DNA from: Sceloporus undulatus
Lineage: Eukaryota > Chordata > Lepidosauria > Squamata > Phrynosomatidae
Direction: 5' to 3'
Assembly (NCBI RefSeq): GCF_019175285.1
Contig: NC_056527.1
Location: 120,801,273 to 120,865,272 of the forward strand
Length of the DNA stretch: 64,000 bases
Position 1 is the stretch's first letter. Every line of letters begins with the position of its first letter. Of this stretch, positions 53,579 through 63,002 are shown in pieces. Made by a program: the position numbers and the translations under genes. The notes under the pieces were generated by a model. The model was given only the letters and a program-made list of their open reading frames with translations. It ran no database searches and was not told the origin of the DNA.

Positions 53579-53893
53579 ACTTGTCCCTCCGTATTCGCCA
53601 GGGTCAGGGGCACAAGACCCCCGTGAATGTGGGGGAACTGCTGATAACAGAAACACCCAGTTTTTACCTGAGAGGACACCTCTCTAGGAATCTCTAGGTC
53701 CTCCAGGGCAACTCTGTGGCCAACGTCCAACAGACACTGACCATAGAGTTGTGCTGAAGGAACTACAAAGGCCTAGAAGAGTGTCCTCTCTAGGAATTGT
53801 AGGCCTTTCAGTGCCACCATAGAGTTGCGCTGGAGGACCTAGAGATTCCTAGAGCGGACATATTAATCAAATCCGCAAACATGGAGGGAGGAG
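53579..53893. mobile_element. Tigger-like MITE, diverged
   Basis: TTGTCCCTCCGTATTCGCC at the left and CCGCAAACATGGAGGGAGG at the right are inverse-like ends. Inner arms repeat in inverse: CTAGGAATCTCTAGGTCCTC and GGACCTAGAGATTCCTAGAG. Confidence 0.68.
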
Positions 53894-54249
53894 GAGAGTA
53901 TTGTAAGGTTAAAAGAGATTGTTTGTATGAAAAGCAGAAGGCGTTGAGAAAGACGCCTTGAGGCTGCTGTGTTTGTAGGGAGATGGCATCCCTGGTCGGC
54001 TGTTTGTTTTGTTTTCCCTTCGTTAAACTTAATTGTTTTGCGTAGTTTGGAAATCCATTAATTAAAAAGACTTTAAAAACCTTAGTTTAAAAGCGAAAGC
54101 GCCTCCCAGGACTTCCTGGAGAAGCTGTTCTGTTTTTGAATGGACTGCACCTCCCATGATCCCCTGACTAAAGGGGGATTGTGGGTGTTGTAGTCCCCAA
54201 ACCCAGGGCTCTGCTTCAGGGGCTTCAGTTTCCATCATTTTGTACAGGC

Positions 54250-55019
54250 CTAGTTCCATTTCGGGTCCGCCCGAGCAACTCGGACGCTGATTGGTCCGCG
54301 CGGCTGGCAGGGAACGCGTGGCCAGTGGGCGGTGCGGAAGCCGCCAAAGCAACAATAAAGGAATGGGGCGGGGAGAGCTTTCTTAACCAATCAGGACGGG
54401 AGGAAACCCGGATTAAAAAAATGATCCGGCCTATCAGGAGTGAGCTAGAAAAACCCCTGACCAATAGGAGCCGGGGATGAGGAGCGAGGCCACCGCCCCT
54501 CGACGGGAGGGGGACGCGGTTATCCAATGAAACGCTCCAATGGCAGTGTCGGGGCGGAGCTGCCAGGCGAGGCTCGACACAAACAACACTACGGAAAGGG
54601 AGGGGCGTGGCTGAGGAACAAAGGTGGCCAATGGGAGGGCGGCGTGTCGAGAGGGGGCGTGGGACGCGCCACTGTGGCTGTGTTTGACCAACCAGAGCGA
54701 GATGGGAGGGCGGGGATACGCTCGGATAAGCCAATCAGGAACAGGGCAGCGGGTTAGGCTGCGGTGAGGCTCGGTTTCGCGGTGTCTGTCAGGCTGAAGT
54801 GAAGTAAACACTTCTCCTCCTCCTCCTCGGTTTGAGCAGAGAGGGCTCCGCGCTTGAAGGGAACGGAAGGGAGACGCCGGCGGCGACGACGACGACGACG
54901 ACGACGAAGGCTCCGAGGCCCGAGAGAGCCGCCTTGGCCGTTGCCTCTCCTCCTCCTCCGCCACTCGCCCCGAAGGGCTCCTCCGACCGAGCGACCGACC
55001 CCGAGAGAAAGAGGCGAAA
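54250..55019 (+). promoter_or_regulatory. MXD1: MXD1 promoter and 5' UTR (CpG island with seven CCAAT boxes)
   Basis: The CCAAT core occurs at 54,290 (inverted ATTGG), 54,387, 54,461, 54,524, 54,537, 54,628 and 54,731. Several have NF-Y-like flanks (AACCAATCAGG, AGCCAATCAGG, CTGATTGGTC). GC boxes include GGGGCGGGG (54,365) and GGGGCGTGG (54,602). No TATA box is apparent. The last CCAAT is 285 bases before the ATG; transcription probably starts in 54,760-54,860. Confidence 0.8.
54878..54907. repeat. (GAC)n trinucleotide repeat in the likely MXD1 5' UTR
   Basis: About eight GAC/CGA units after GGCGGC. (TCC)n runs lie on either side (54,813-54,830 and about 54,946-54,960). Confidence 0.85.
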
Positions 55020-55101
55020 ATGGCGGCTGCGGCGGCCCAAGTCTGCGAAAACATCCAGATGCTGCTGGAGGCGGCCGAGTTCCTGGAGCGGAGAGAGCGA
55101 G
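55020..55101 (+). CDS. MXD1: MXD1 coding exon 1
   Basis: ATG in GCGAAAATGGC, a fair Kozak context (A at -3, G at +4). It encodes MAAAAAQVCENIQMLLEAAE, FLERRER and one base of Glu28. Donor GTAGGCGC. Confidence 0.95.
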
Positions 55102-58100
55102 GTAGGCGCAGGGCTCGGCTTCAGGGCTCCCTGGCTCAAAGGCGGTGGAAGTCTGGGAGTTGGAGTCTCTTCTGGGCCCCGAGCGGAGCTGAAGGAAGGA
55201 AGGAAGGGAGGGAGGCCCCAGAACAGAGTCCGGCTCCCCGAGCTCCACAGCCTTTGGGCCAGGGACGACCTCCGCCGCCATCTTAGGGAGCCCCGGGGGT
55301 TGCAGCCGAGGCCTTCGAGGGTCCCTAAGATGGAGGCGGAGGCTGTGCTTCTGGGGAAGGGAACGGCCTCGGGGGGCTGGGAGCTAAGCAGGGCCAGCCT
55401 GGCAAGTCTTTGGGTGGCAGCCAGTCTGGGCTCCATTTCGGAGGAAGAAGGCCCCAGGAGAGGTCTATGGGAGCCCCGGATGATCCTGCCTCACCTGGAA
55501 GCTGAACAGGGCCAGCCCCGGTCCCTGCAGGGATGGCAACCAGCACAGGCTCCACCTCAGAGGAAGACCCTCTGAGAGCTCCACAGGAGCCCAAGGCACC
55601 GGATCTTGGAAGCTAAGCAGGGCCAGCCCCGGCCAGGGCTTGGATGGCAGGCCACCGCAGGATCATCCCAGGTGACCTAGGCTCCCTTTCAGAGGAAGGG
55701 ACTGAGCAGGATCCCTGGCCTCCTCAAAGGCCTTGCGAAACATCAGCAACAGACTGGAAAACACACAGCAGCAAGGAAACCCTCTGGAAGCCAAGCCAAG
55801 TTATCCCTGGTCAGCCCTTGGATGGGAGACCACTAAGGAGAGCCAGGTTATAGATCTAGGAAGGACAAGACAGAACCATCTCTGAGGACTCCTGCCCTAA
55901 GGAAACCCTACGGAATGTATGGAGAGGCACCTGGGAGCCAAGCAGAGTCAGCCCTGGCCAGTCCTTGGATGGGAGACTACCAAGGAATCACTGTGGCTCT
56001 TAGGCTCTGTTTCGGAGGAAGGAAGTGCCAGAAGCCCCTCTGAGGATTCCTGTGAGATTCATGGGGCTGCCATAAGGCAGCAGGTGACTTGAAGAGGCAT
56101 AATACGCACAGACAAGACCGTAGCTGGCTGGGGGATTCTGGGATTGGCAGTCCACAAAAGAAGAGCCTTCCTCAAGCCCAGAAGGACAGGAGAGAGCAGA
56201 CCACCTCTGAGGAACTCAAACCAGGGAAAGAAAACCATGGGGCTGTTAGAATCCGACAGGCAGAACGGAAAGGACCATTCTGGGAATGGTTCTTCTCTCC
56301 TGATGCCAGCAGACTGGATGCTGAAGGCCTAAAGAGATCATTGGCGGCCTTAATTAACCCCTGCTCCCTCCACACACACCAGCATTTGGGGGCATACAGG
56401 ATCCCCCTTTGCCCCTCTCTCCACGGGGTCTGCATTGCCTTCAAGTCACCTCTTGGCTAATGGTGACTCCGTGGATTTCTTCATAGGGATCCTCAGAGGT
56501 GGTTTTGCCAGTTCCTGCCTCTGAAATATCACCTAAAGCTCCTGCTCTTTGTTGGCCTCCCATCCAAAGACTAAGCAGGCCTGGCCCTGCTTAGCTTCCA
56601 CAGTCAGAGGAGGATCCGGTGCCTTCATGCTATTTGTTTTGGCATTTTTGAATCCCAACCCCTTTTCATTCTCACATACACATCTCAACCCAGGACATCA
56701 TAATCCAGTGTGGCTTCTTGTTTTGCAAGGCCTTTGGGGGGAGAGACGAGGCAGGAGGCCTCCTCCATTGCAAAGAGGAGGAGGAGGAGGAGGAGGAGGA
56801 TATGGAGCGCTTCCCTCCCCCTCCATCGTGTGCGCATATCCCTCTTTCTCCCCCCCAAACACACCCAGCAAGAGCCCAGATCTGAAGGGAGCCCTTGGGC
56901 CTCCTCCTCCGCCTGGCCTGCAGTTTGCAAAGAGAGAGCCACGTTCTTCTGTTGTTCCACTGTTAAAGAGAAAGGAAAGAAGGCGGTGGGAGGGCCCTTG
57001 CTCTTGCGGCACCTTTAAGGCCAGCAGATCCAAGTTGTTTTGGCAGGAGCTTTCCTGGACTGGATCCAGAGGTGCTCTGAGGAAGTGGCCTGTAATCCAC
57101 AGATAGCTGGGGCTTAAATAAATCACTTTTAAGGGTGCCCCAAAGGTTCGCTTTCCCTCCTCCTTCCTCCTCTTTTCTGTGTAGGTTTCCTTTCTTCAGA
57201 GCCTGAGTGGGGAGGGAGGAGAAGGAGCAGAAGGGCCGCTCCTGGCCTTGTTTGTCCCTTCTTCCTTCCAGTCCTGCCCTCTTGGCATCGGCCTGCTCAG
57301 GCCTGGTTTGGCCAGAGAGCAAAAAGGCTGCTGACGTTTTTGCCTCTGTCTCCTTTCTCTCTCCTCTCTTCCTCCTTTCAGATTGTAGTATGAATTCTCT
57401 CTCTCTCACCCCCCAAAAAGTCAAGGGCCCAAAGCCTGTTGCCAGCCCCAGTTAGAGGAGACCTGTTGAACTAGTGCAATTGGCATAAATGCTGACTGAC
57501 CATTCAGCAGCTCATTCAGTAGGTTCCCTATAGTTGAGACTCTGAGACCAGGGTTCGATTCCCTGCTAGGTCATGAATCCCACTGGGTGACCCTGGGCAA
57601 GTCACACACTCTCAGCCTCAGGGGAAGGCAGTAGCAAACCTCCTCTGAACAAAGCTGGCCAAGAAAACCCAGTACAGTAATAGGTTTTTCCTTAGGGTCA
57701 CCATAAGTGGGAAGTGACTTGAAGGCACACAAAGACAAACAGCAAAGTGGATGGATTTAGGCCACACTGTTCCTGGGCTTGTTCATGGGCTGCATAGACA
57801 TACATGCATGACTCTAAAGGGTTCTAGAGAGAGAGGCAATAGAGCTGCCAGGGGCTCTCAAGAAAATACTGCTGTTGGTTAAGTGCTATGAACACTCTCT
57901 AAAACAAAATGGTGTATTCTGAAGGAACTCTCTGTTTCCCACTGAATAGGCATCTCTCCCATCACCGGCAGCAGTGGCGGCGGGGGTTTTGCACTGGTTT
58001 GTGTGCGTTCATAGTCACGTGGCCTGCCTTTCCTACACCATGCTGTTCTTTGCAACCTCTCTACCTATTCTTTTGTGTGGTTACACCAACCAGCTATGAG

Positions 58101-60908
58101 ATGTAAATGGTCTAGCGTGCTCATAATTTAGTATGTTTTAAGCATTTAGAGTACCTCTACATTGTTTTAGCAATCCTTACAGCAGCCTTATAAGGTGGTG
58201 TAAGCATTGTACATGAGGTTGTTGAGACAAAGACGCTGGCCTGTCTGAGGCCATCTAGTAAGTTTAAGGCTCATGGGCATTTTTGAAAAGAGGACTAGCT
58301 CTTAGAACAGAATGGGATCCTGCGGTGGGCTTACTTGGGAGCAGATAGTGCATTTATTTCTGGTGTGTCTCTTTTATTGTGAGTTAATGGAATGAATGTT
58401 GGTCTCTCCTCCAGAAGCTGAGCATGGGTATGCTTCCATGTTACCTTACAGCACCAAGGATAGAGATGCCTTAAAAAAAAGAAACAAGTCCAAGAAGAAC
58501 AACAGTAGTAGCAGGTAACTAAAAAAGAAATGGTGGTTCTCCCGGGACTATCCTGCTTCCATACAGAATCCAGTCACTTACAAGGCAATTATAGTAGTAA
58601 CTTAGTGAGTGCATTGGACACAGGCTAGTCACATGGATATTAGTCATAATTAAAGGCTTCCTTGAGCTATAGATCATGTTAAGTTCCCAAAGTTCCCATG
58701 TCTATTGCGTACAGAACTTGCACAATAGTTTCAGTTTTGTTTCTTATCAGCCCTTCATTGGTCTTTCATACAGAGTGATACTACAGTTGAAAATATCTGA
58801 TGCCTTACCAAAAGTGCTTGGACAAAACAACCCAGCTGCTTCTGGCTGCTGATGTTCCAAACAGGGTTTGAGTTAGCCCCTTAAATATGTACTCCATTCT
58901 CAGTATGTCAGGATGCCCTTATGGAAGAAGGCATCCAGGTCCAAAGCATTTTGGAGAAATCGTGTGCAGTTATTGCATGCAGTTGTTCTCTGGCTGTCTG
59001 GCGACAAACTGCATGCAGCCTTCCTTTATGTCCTGGGAATCAGGAAATGCCCAGTCAAAGCTTTGTCCTTACATCACCCTGTGTTTTGCCAGTAGTTAGT
59101 GGTCTTGAGATGAGTACATGATGTTCTTCTGTTTGGGGAATGGCATGGAAAGTGCAGGATGGAGTTTCAGTAACCTCTTCTCTTCCACATCCCCCACCTT
59201 CTCTTTTAGTCCACACTTTTGTTTGACTCTTACTTGAGTTGCAGTTCTTCCAAGGAAATACATAGTTCATAATGCAGATGTATGAACTGGCATTGAGACA
59301 CAGGTAATCCAGTCACATGTTTCAGGAAATGGCCAGATTCTTCCTCCAAGGGGAGGTTCACTGTGTGTGTGTTAATTCCACAGAGTGGCTGAGAGGATTA
59401 GCTGCTGTCATATGTTTTCTTACCAGTCAGTCTTTGTTTGCCTGGTTTTGGGGTGAGCAAAACACTCCACTGAGCTACTGAGTTTCAACCTGATGCTCTC
59501 CACATGTTTTGGATTACAACTTATCTAATGCCTAACCATTGGATACACTATCTTGGGATCATAATTCAAAACGTTTGGAAGGTACCAGGGTACCAAGGAT
59601 GATATACACTGTAGTGTCCATGGAAAACCATAGTTGCTCATTTAGCTGGCCCTGCTGACACAGATCAAAATATATCAACTTGGTGGAATTTTGTACTTCA
59701 CAGAAACAATTTCCCAGCTATTTTTGCCTGCAGATACTACAGAACATTCTTAAAAGCATTTAGTTTATGGGGGAAATGCCATCCGCTCACCCTTTCATGG
59801 ATTTTGACGCTTTGCCACATGTTTTCAGTTGGAGAAGGACAATATGTCTTCCTAAGTGCAACACAGGGAAATAGGTGTATTGGAGACTACTCTCCTGTAG
59901 GTATTACATAGGGATATGTGAAAGGATGTCATATTGAGGAGGGAGCAAGCTTGTTTTCTGCTGCTCCAGAGAACAGGACCCGGAACAATGGATGCAAGCT
60001 CCAGGAAAAGAGATTCCACCTGAACATTAGGAGGAACTTCCTGACAGTAAGGGCTGTTCGACAGTGGAATGCACTCCTTCCTCGGAGGGTGATAGAGTCT
60101 CCTTCCTTGGAGGTCTTTAAACCAAGGCTGGATGGCCATCTGTCAGGGATGCTTTGATTTGGATTTCCTGCATAGCAGAATGGGGTTGTACTGGATGGCC
60201 CTAGTGGTCTCTTCCAACTCTACGATTCTATGATTCTATGATTCTATGTCATGAGGACAACTGATTCAAAGAATGATCATATGAAAATAATTCACAAGTT
60301 ATTCAGAGGTTTTAAGTAGAGCTTAATTCTGTTTAGATGGATTAAATGTGAGTGTTTTCAGTTGTAAATGGGGGAGCTAAGGGGAGGGATCTTTCTTTTT
60401 ACAATCCAGGTTAACAAGTGGGAAGACAGTCTGAATCATCAAACTAGTGCCGGAGGTTGCTGCCTTAGTCTGTTTTCTGTGAAATGGTTAGATTCAGAAA
60501 GGCAGCGTATCTTGTGCTGCCCTTGCTTGAGTATTTATTTTCTAAAGAGATGTTTGGGATTCATTTAGAAGATTATTTTGCCTCAGTTTATGGAGAAATC
60601 GATCTGAACAATGGTTAATGATTGTACTGATACCACAATGCAACTTGTAATACCTGATTTTAATGTGTCACAGTACCGGGTTTGCATAGGAACCCTGTGC
60701 TTAACAGCAGGATGATAAGTGCAAGGATAACCAGCAGGTTCCTTGAAGTCTTCTAAAATGAATAGTTAAGTAGAACTCCCATATTTGTAATCTTTATCAC
60801 AACATGTTTACATACACTATGGCTGCCAACTGCCTTTCATTAATCTAATCAGTTTCTATCTCTTTCTCTCTCCCTTAGATCAACACACAATGAAATGGAG
60901 AAGAACAG
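55020..60908 (+). CDS. MXD1: MXD1 (MAD1), MAX dimerization protein 1, first three coding exons; partial at the window end
   Basis: This nuclear bHLH-leucine-zipper repressor pairs with MAX, binds CACGTG and opposes MYC by recruiting Sin3-HDAC. Residues 1-70 and two bases of codon 71 are visible. Residues 11-27 (NIQMLLEAAEFLERRER) are the Sin3-interacting helix, human NIQMLLEAADYLERRER. Residues 28-60 hold EAEHGYASMLPYSTKDRDAL and the basic nuclear-localisation stretch KKRNKSKKNN. Exon 3 starts the basic region, STHNEMEKN. The HLH, zipper and C-terminus, about 150 residues, lie beyond 64,000. The N-terminus has five alanines and an AQVCE insert before NIQML where human has AVRM. MXD1 rather than MXI1, MXD3 or MXD4 is favoured by EHGYASMLPY and by position after SNRNP27. 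Confidence 0.96.
55361..56115 (+). repeat. Tandem cluster of 5S-rRNA-related SINE units in MXD1 intron 1
   Basis: The 5S-like word (GAAGCTAAGCAGGGCCAGCC and variants) occurs at about 55,383, 55,501, 55,612, 55,790 and 55,939. The last two continue with the 5S-like CTTGGATGGGAGAC. Between them GGCTCC..TTC(G/A)GAGGAAG recurs. Spacing is about 110-180 bases. The series ends with a Sauria-type tail, CATAAGGCAGCAGGTGACTT, at about 56,070-56,110. So this is a head-to-tail cluster of 5S-headed SINE monomers. Confidence 0.7.
56425..56625 (-). mobile_element. 5S-headed Sauria SINE, near full length
   Basis: Antisense tail GCATTGCCTTCAAGTCACCT, centre GGTTTTGCCAGTTCCTGCCT, inverted 5S part CCTCCCATCCAAAGACTAAG and CCCTGCTTAGCTTCCACAG. 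It faces the plus-strand cluster 300 bases away, giving an inverted pair in MXD1 intron 1. Confidence 0.78.
56775..56800. repeat. (GGA)n microsatellite
   Basis: About eight GGA units following CAAAGA, in MXD1 intron 1. Confidence 0.88.
56998..57110. repeat. Unclassified dispersed repeat, same family as 45,471-45,855
   Basis: CTCTTGCGGCACCTTTAAGG, GGAGCTTTCCTGGACTGG and GCTCTGAGGAAGTGGCCTG follow the order of the tandem units in SNRNP27 intron 1. Diverged single copy. Confidence 0.55.
57528..57745 (+). mobile_element. Sauria SINE, near full length
   Basis: GAGACCAGGGTTCGATTCCC (B box), GGGCAAGTCACACACTCTC, a small duplication AGTACAGTAATAGG, tail GAAGTGACTTGAAGGCACAC. Confidence 0.87.
58415..58514 (+). 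CDS. MXD1: MXD1 coding exon 2
   Basis: Acceptor GTCTCTCCTCCAG, donor GTAACTAA. It completes Glu28 and encodes AEHGYASMLPYSTKDRDALK, KRNKSKKNNSSS and two bases of Arg61. The AAAAAAAA run at 58,472-58,480 (Lys-Lys-Arg codons) is a slippage-prone site within the coding frame. Confidence 0.97.
59905..60247 (+). mobile_element. CR1 LINE 3' end, best preserved copy in the window
   Basis: GGGATATGTGAAAGGATGTC through GGAACAATGGATGCAAGCTC. The frame translates RFHLNIRRNFLTVRAVRQWN, LLPRRVIESPSLEVFKPRLD, GHLSGML, the CR1 ORF2 C-terminus; then TGGATGGCCCTAGTGGTCTC and (ATTCTATG)n octamers ending at 60,247. MXD1 intron 2. Confidence 0.93.
60879..60908 (+). CDS. MXD1: MXD1 coding exon 3 (30 bp)
   Basis: Acceptor TCTCTCTCCCTTAG, donor GTGAGTCC. 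It completes Arg61 and encodes STHNEMEKN plus two bases of Arg71: the start of the DNA-binding basic region. A 30-base exon matches the very small third exon I expect in MXD-family genes. Confidence 0.95.
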
Positions 60909-62307
60909 GTGAGTCCTCAAAGTCATTGTACATTTTAATCCCACTGACGTGGTGAATTGAAGCAGCAGCTAAAGGAAGTCTAGTTCAAAGAGCCTCACTG
61001 TCTATGTATGCTTCCATAGGGCATTCTCTTTGTACTAAATTATTCTACTCTAGTTGGATTTCTGTGTAGTAGACCATATGAACTAGACAGAATTTGTAGG
61101 GGTTTAGCCATTCAACCTCCATTGCAGTGAGCATGACTCTGGCCACCTTTGCTTAGACACCTTTAAACTACAGTATTTGGATACTTTCAGCTATTGTTAC
61201 TTCAGAGCCAAACATGGATAGCTATGGTCTAATGTGAAGCCATCCCCCATATAATAACCCTGTGGAGTAAAGATGCCGAGAAGTCTTGTGCTGAGGGAGG
61301 AACTTGTTTACGGGGAAGTGAAAAATAGTTGCATTCTTGCGTTTTAGAAAGAGCCTGTTGCCCAAGTTCTTTGGTTGGTCTGAGTTCTTTCCAACCACAT
61401 GTGCTAGCAACCTTTGTACTAATGTTGCTCTACTGTGTGTATGTGTGTTGGGGGGGGGGTGAGTTGGTCAGTCTTCAGTCTTTATTTCCCAGTGATGGCT
61501 TTCACCACAGGAAATGGTTTGTCTGTTGCCATGCCCCATGTGTGCATTTCCCTGACAGTCAAGAGTGTGGGAAGTACTGATCTATAACAGCCTTAATTTA
61601 TTCAAGGCCTTGCATTGAAATGGCTAGACATGGGCCCTTGCAGAAAGATTACTTTATGTCCAGTTTGATAGCACAGAAAGTTTATCTGAACTGCTTAAGA
61701 CTTCTATCTTGATATGCATTAGTCACTTTTCAGAAACGTTATGTTCGTTGAGGCTAATTAGCATCTTCTCACCATGCGGGATGAGCATACTAGAAGAGCT
61801 GTGTAGTGGATCTTTATCTTAAAACTACAATAGATTCAAACACTTGTATTTAACATGGTCTGAGACTAGGATGTGGTTATTGCATGTAGAGGTGGCTCTT
61901 GGCATGACCTACTCTAAGGCCTTTTAATAGGCTTGTTAGACATTTAGGAGTTGTCTGCTCATCCTTTGTAGAAACTGGAGCTATGAAGCTTAGCAGTGAA
62001 GGGAGGGAGGTAGCACAATCTAAACAATATGAAACTACTCCAACTTTGGGAGGGTGAGGCTATCAGAGACTCGTTATGGTGTCTGGGTATTACCTCCAGC
62101 ATCAGTGGCAGCATGCTTCTATGTATCAGTTGCTGGGGAACATGAAAGGGAGAGTGTTTTTGTGCTCTTCTTATGAAGATCCCAGAGGCATCTGGTACAG
62201 AACTAGAGAACATAATACTAGAGTAGGTATGTCTTTGGTCTGATCCAGCACAATCATGTTCATACTCCGTGGAGATAAAGAACATTTTGTTCCTGGTATT
62301 TTTATAT

Positions 62308-62465
62308 TGTTGTTGTGTGCCTTCAAGTCATTTCTGACTAATTGTGACCCTCAGGCATCATGGGGTGTTCCTGGCAATATTTGTTCAGAAGATGTTTGCC
62401 TTTGCCTTCCTCTGAGGCTGAGAGTGTGTGACTTGCCCAGGGTTGCTCAGTGTGTTTGCTTTTTA
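62308..62465 (-). mobile_element. Sauria SINE, head missing
   Basis: TTGTTGTTGTGTGCCTTCAAG, TTCAGAAGATGTTTGCC and GTGTGACTTGCCCAGGGTTG, antisense. Confidence 0.87.
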
Positions 62466-62944
62466 CTATTCATGTTAGCAATGTTTAGCTCAGTTCTTGC
62501 TCCTCAAGTTGTGCCTTCTTTCTACTGTGACCTACTCTAACTCTAGCCTCCAGATTTAAGGAAGGACTATGTAAAACAGATGGTATCTCATCCTTACAAG
62601 CCTCAGTCCCTGGGCTTTTTTTCTGTAGAAATTAAAGCCTTATCTCATCAGCCTTGTAAGTCCACCAAAGTGGGCAGAAGGTAGATTGGGACCTCCTGAT
62701 AGATCTCTGGTGATTTGAAGTAGATCAGTAAAGCTTTCTGGCTCCCAGTATTTAGCCGTTTTAGCAACACCAGCATCTCTTTCCCACCAATATCCTGATG
62801 AAGTGAAGAAAGAGTGAAATGAATCTTGATTTCTTACCTGGAATTCCTCCATCCAAAAAAGGCCTATGTTCAGAACTGTTTAAATCTCAGTGTGTATTTC
62901 TGGTTCTGCAGAGGCAGAGAACTATGGCAGGGGTGTAGCCCAGT

Positions 62945-63002
62945 TTTTAACCCACAACCATGAGTCAGGGACAACTTGAAGGCAGTTAACAACAACAAGC
63001 CC
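62945..63002 (+). mobile_element. BovB/Sauria tail fragment
   Basis: CAACCATGAGTCAGGGACAA, CTTGAAGGCAGTTAACAACAAC: 3' tail only. Confidence 0.65.

Larger units (their letters stand above)
51116..54240. other. SNRNP27-MXD1 intergenic region
   Basis: No gene seen. 51,120-52,250 and 52,820-53,450 look single-copy. A LINE tail remnant lies at 52,255-52,320 (TTTTTATTTGTATCCCGC). A T17 run lies at 52,711-52,727. 53,470-53,500 has a C run. 53,900-54,240 is transitional DNA with a degraded fold-back repeat (GACTGCACCTCCCATGATCC and GTGGGTGTTGTAGTCCCC). Confidence 0.65.

Noticed and set aside
54434-55436. Long minus-strand frames across the MXD1 CpG island (206, 175 and 215 codons)
   Set aside because: GC-rich DNA lacks stop codons by composition. 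These are antisense to a clear exon and promoter and have low-complexity R/S/P-rich sequence.
55361-56115. A true 5S rRNA gene cluster
   Set aside because: Only about 50-60 bases per unit resemble 5S, units diverge strongly, and the series ends in a SINE-type tail. Functional 5S genes are about 120 bases and uniform.
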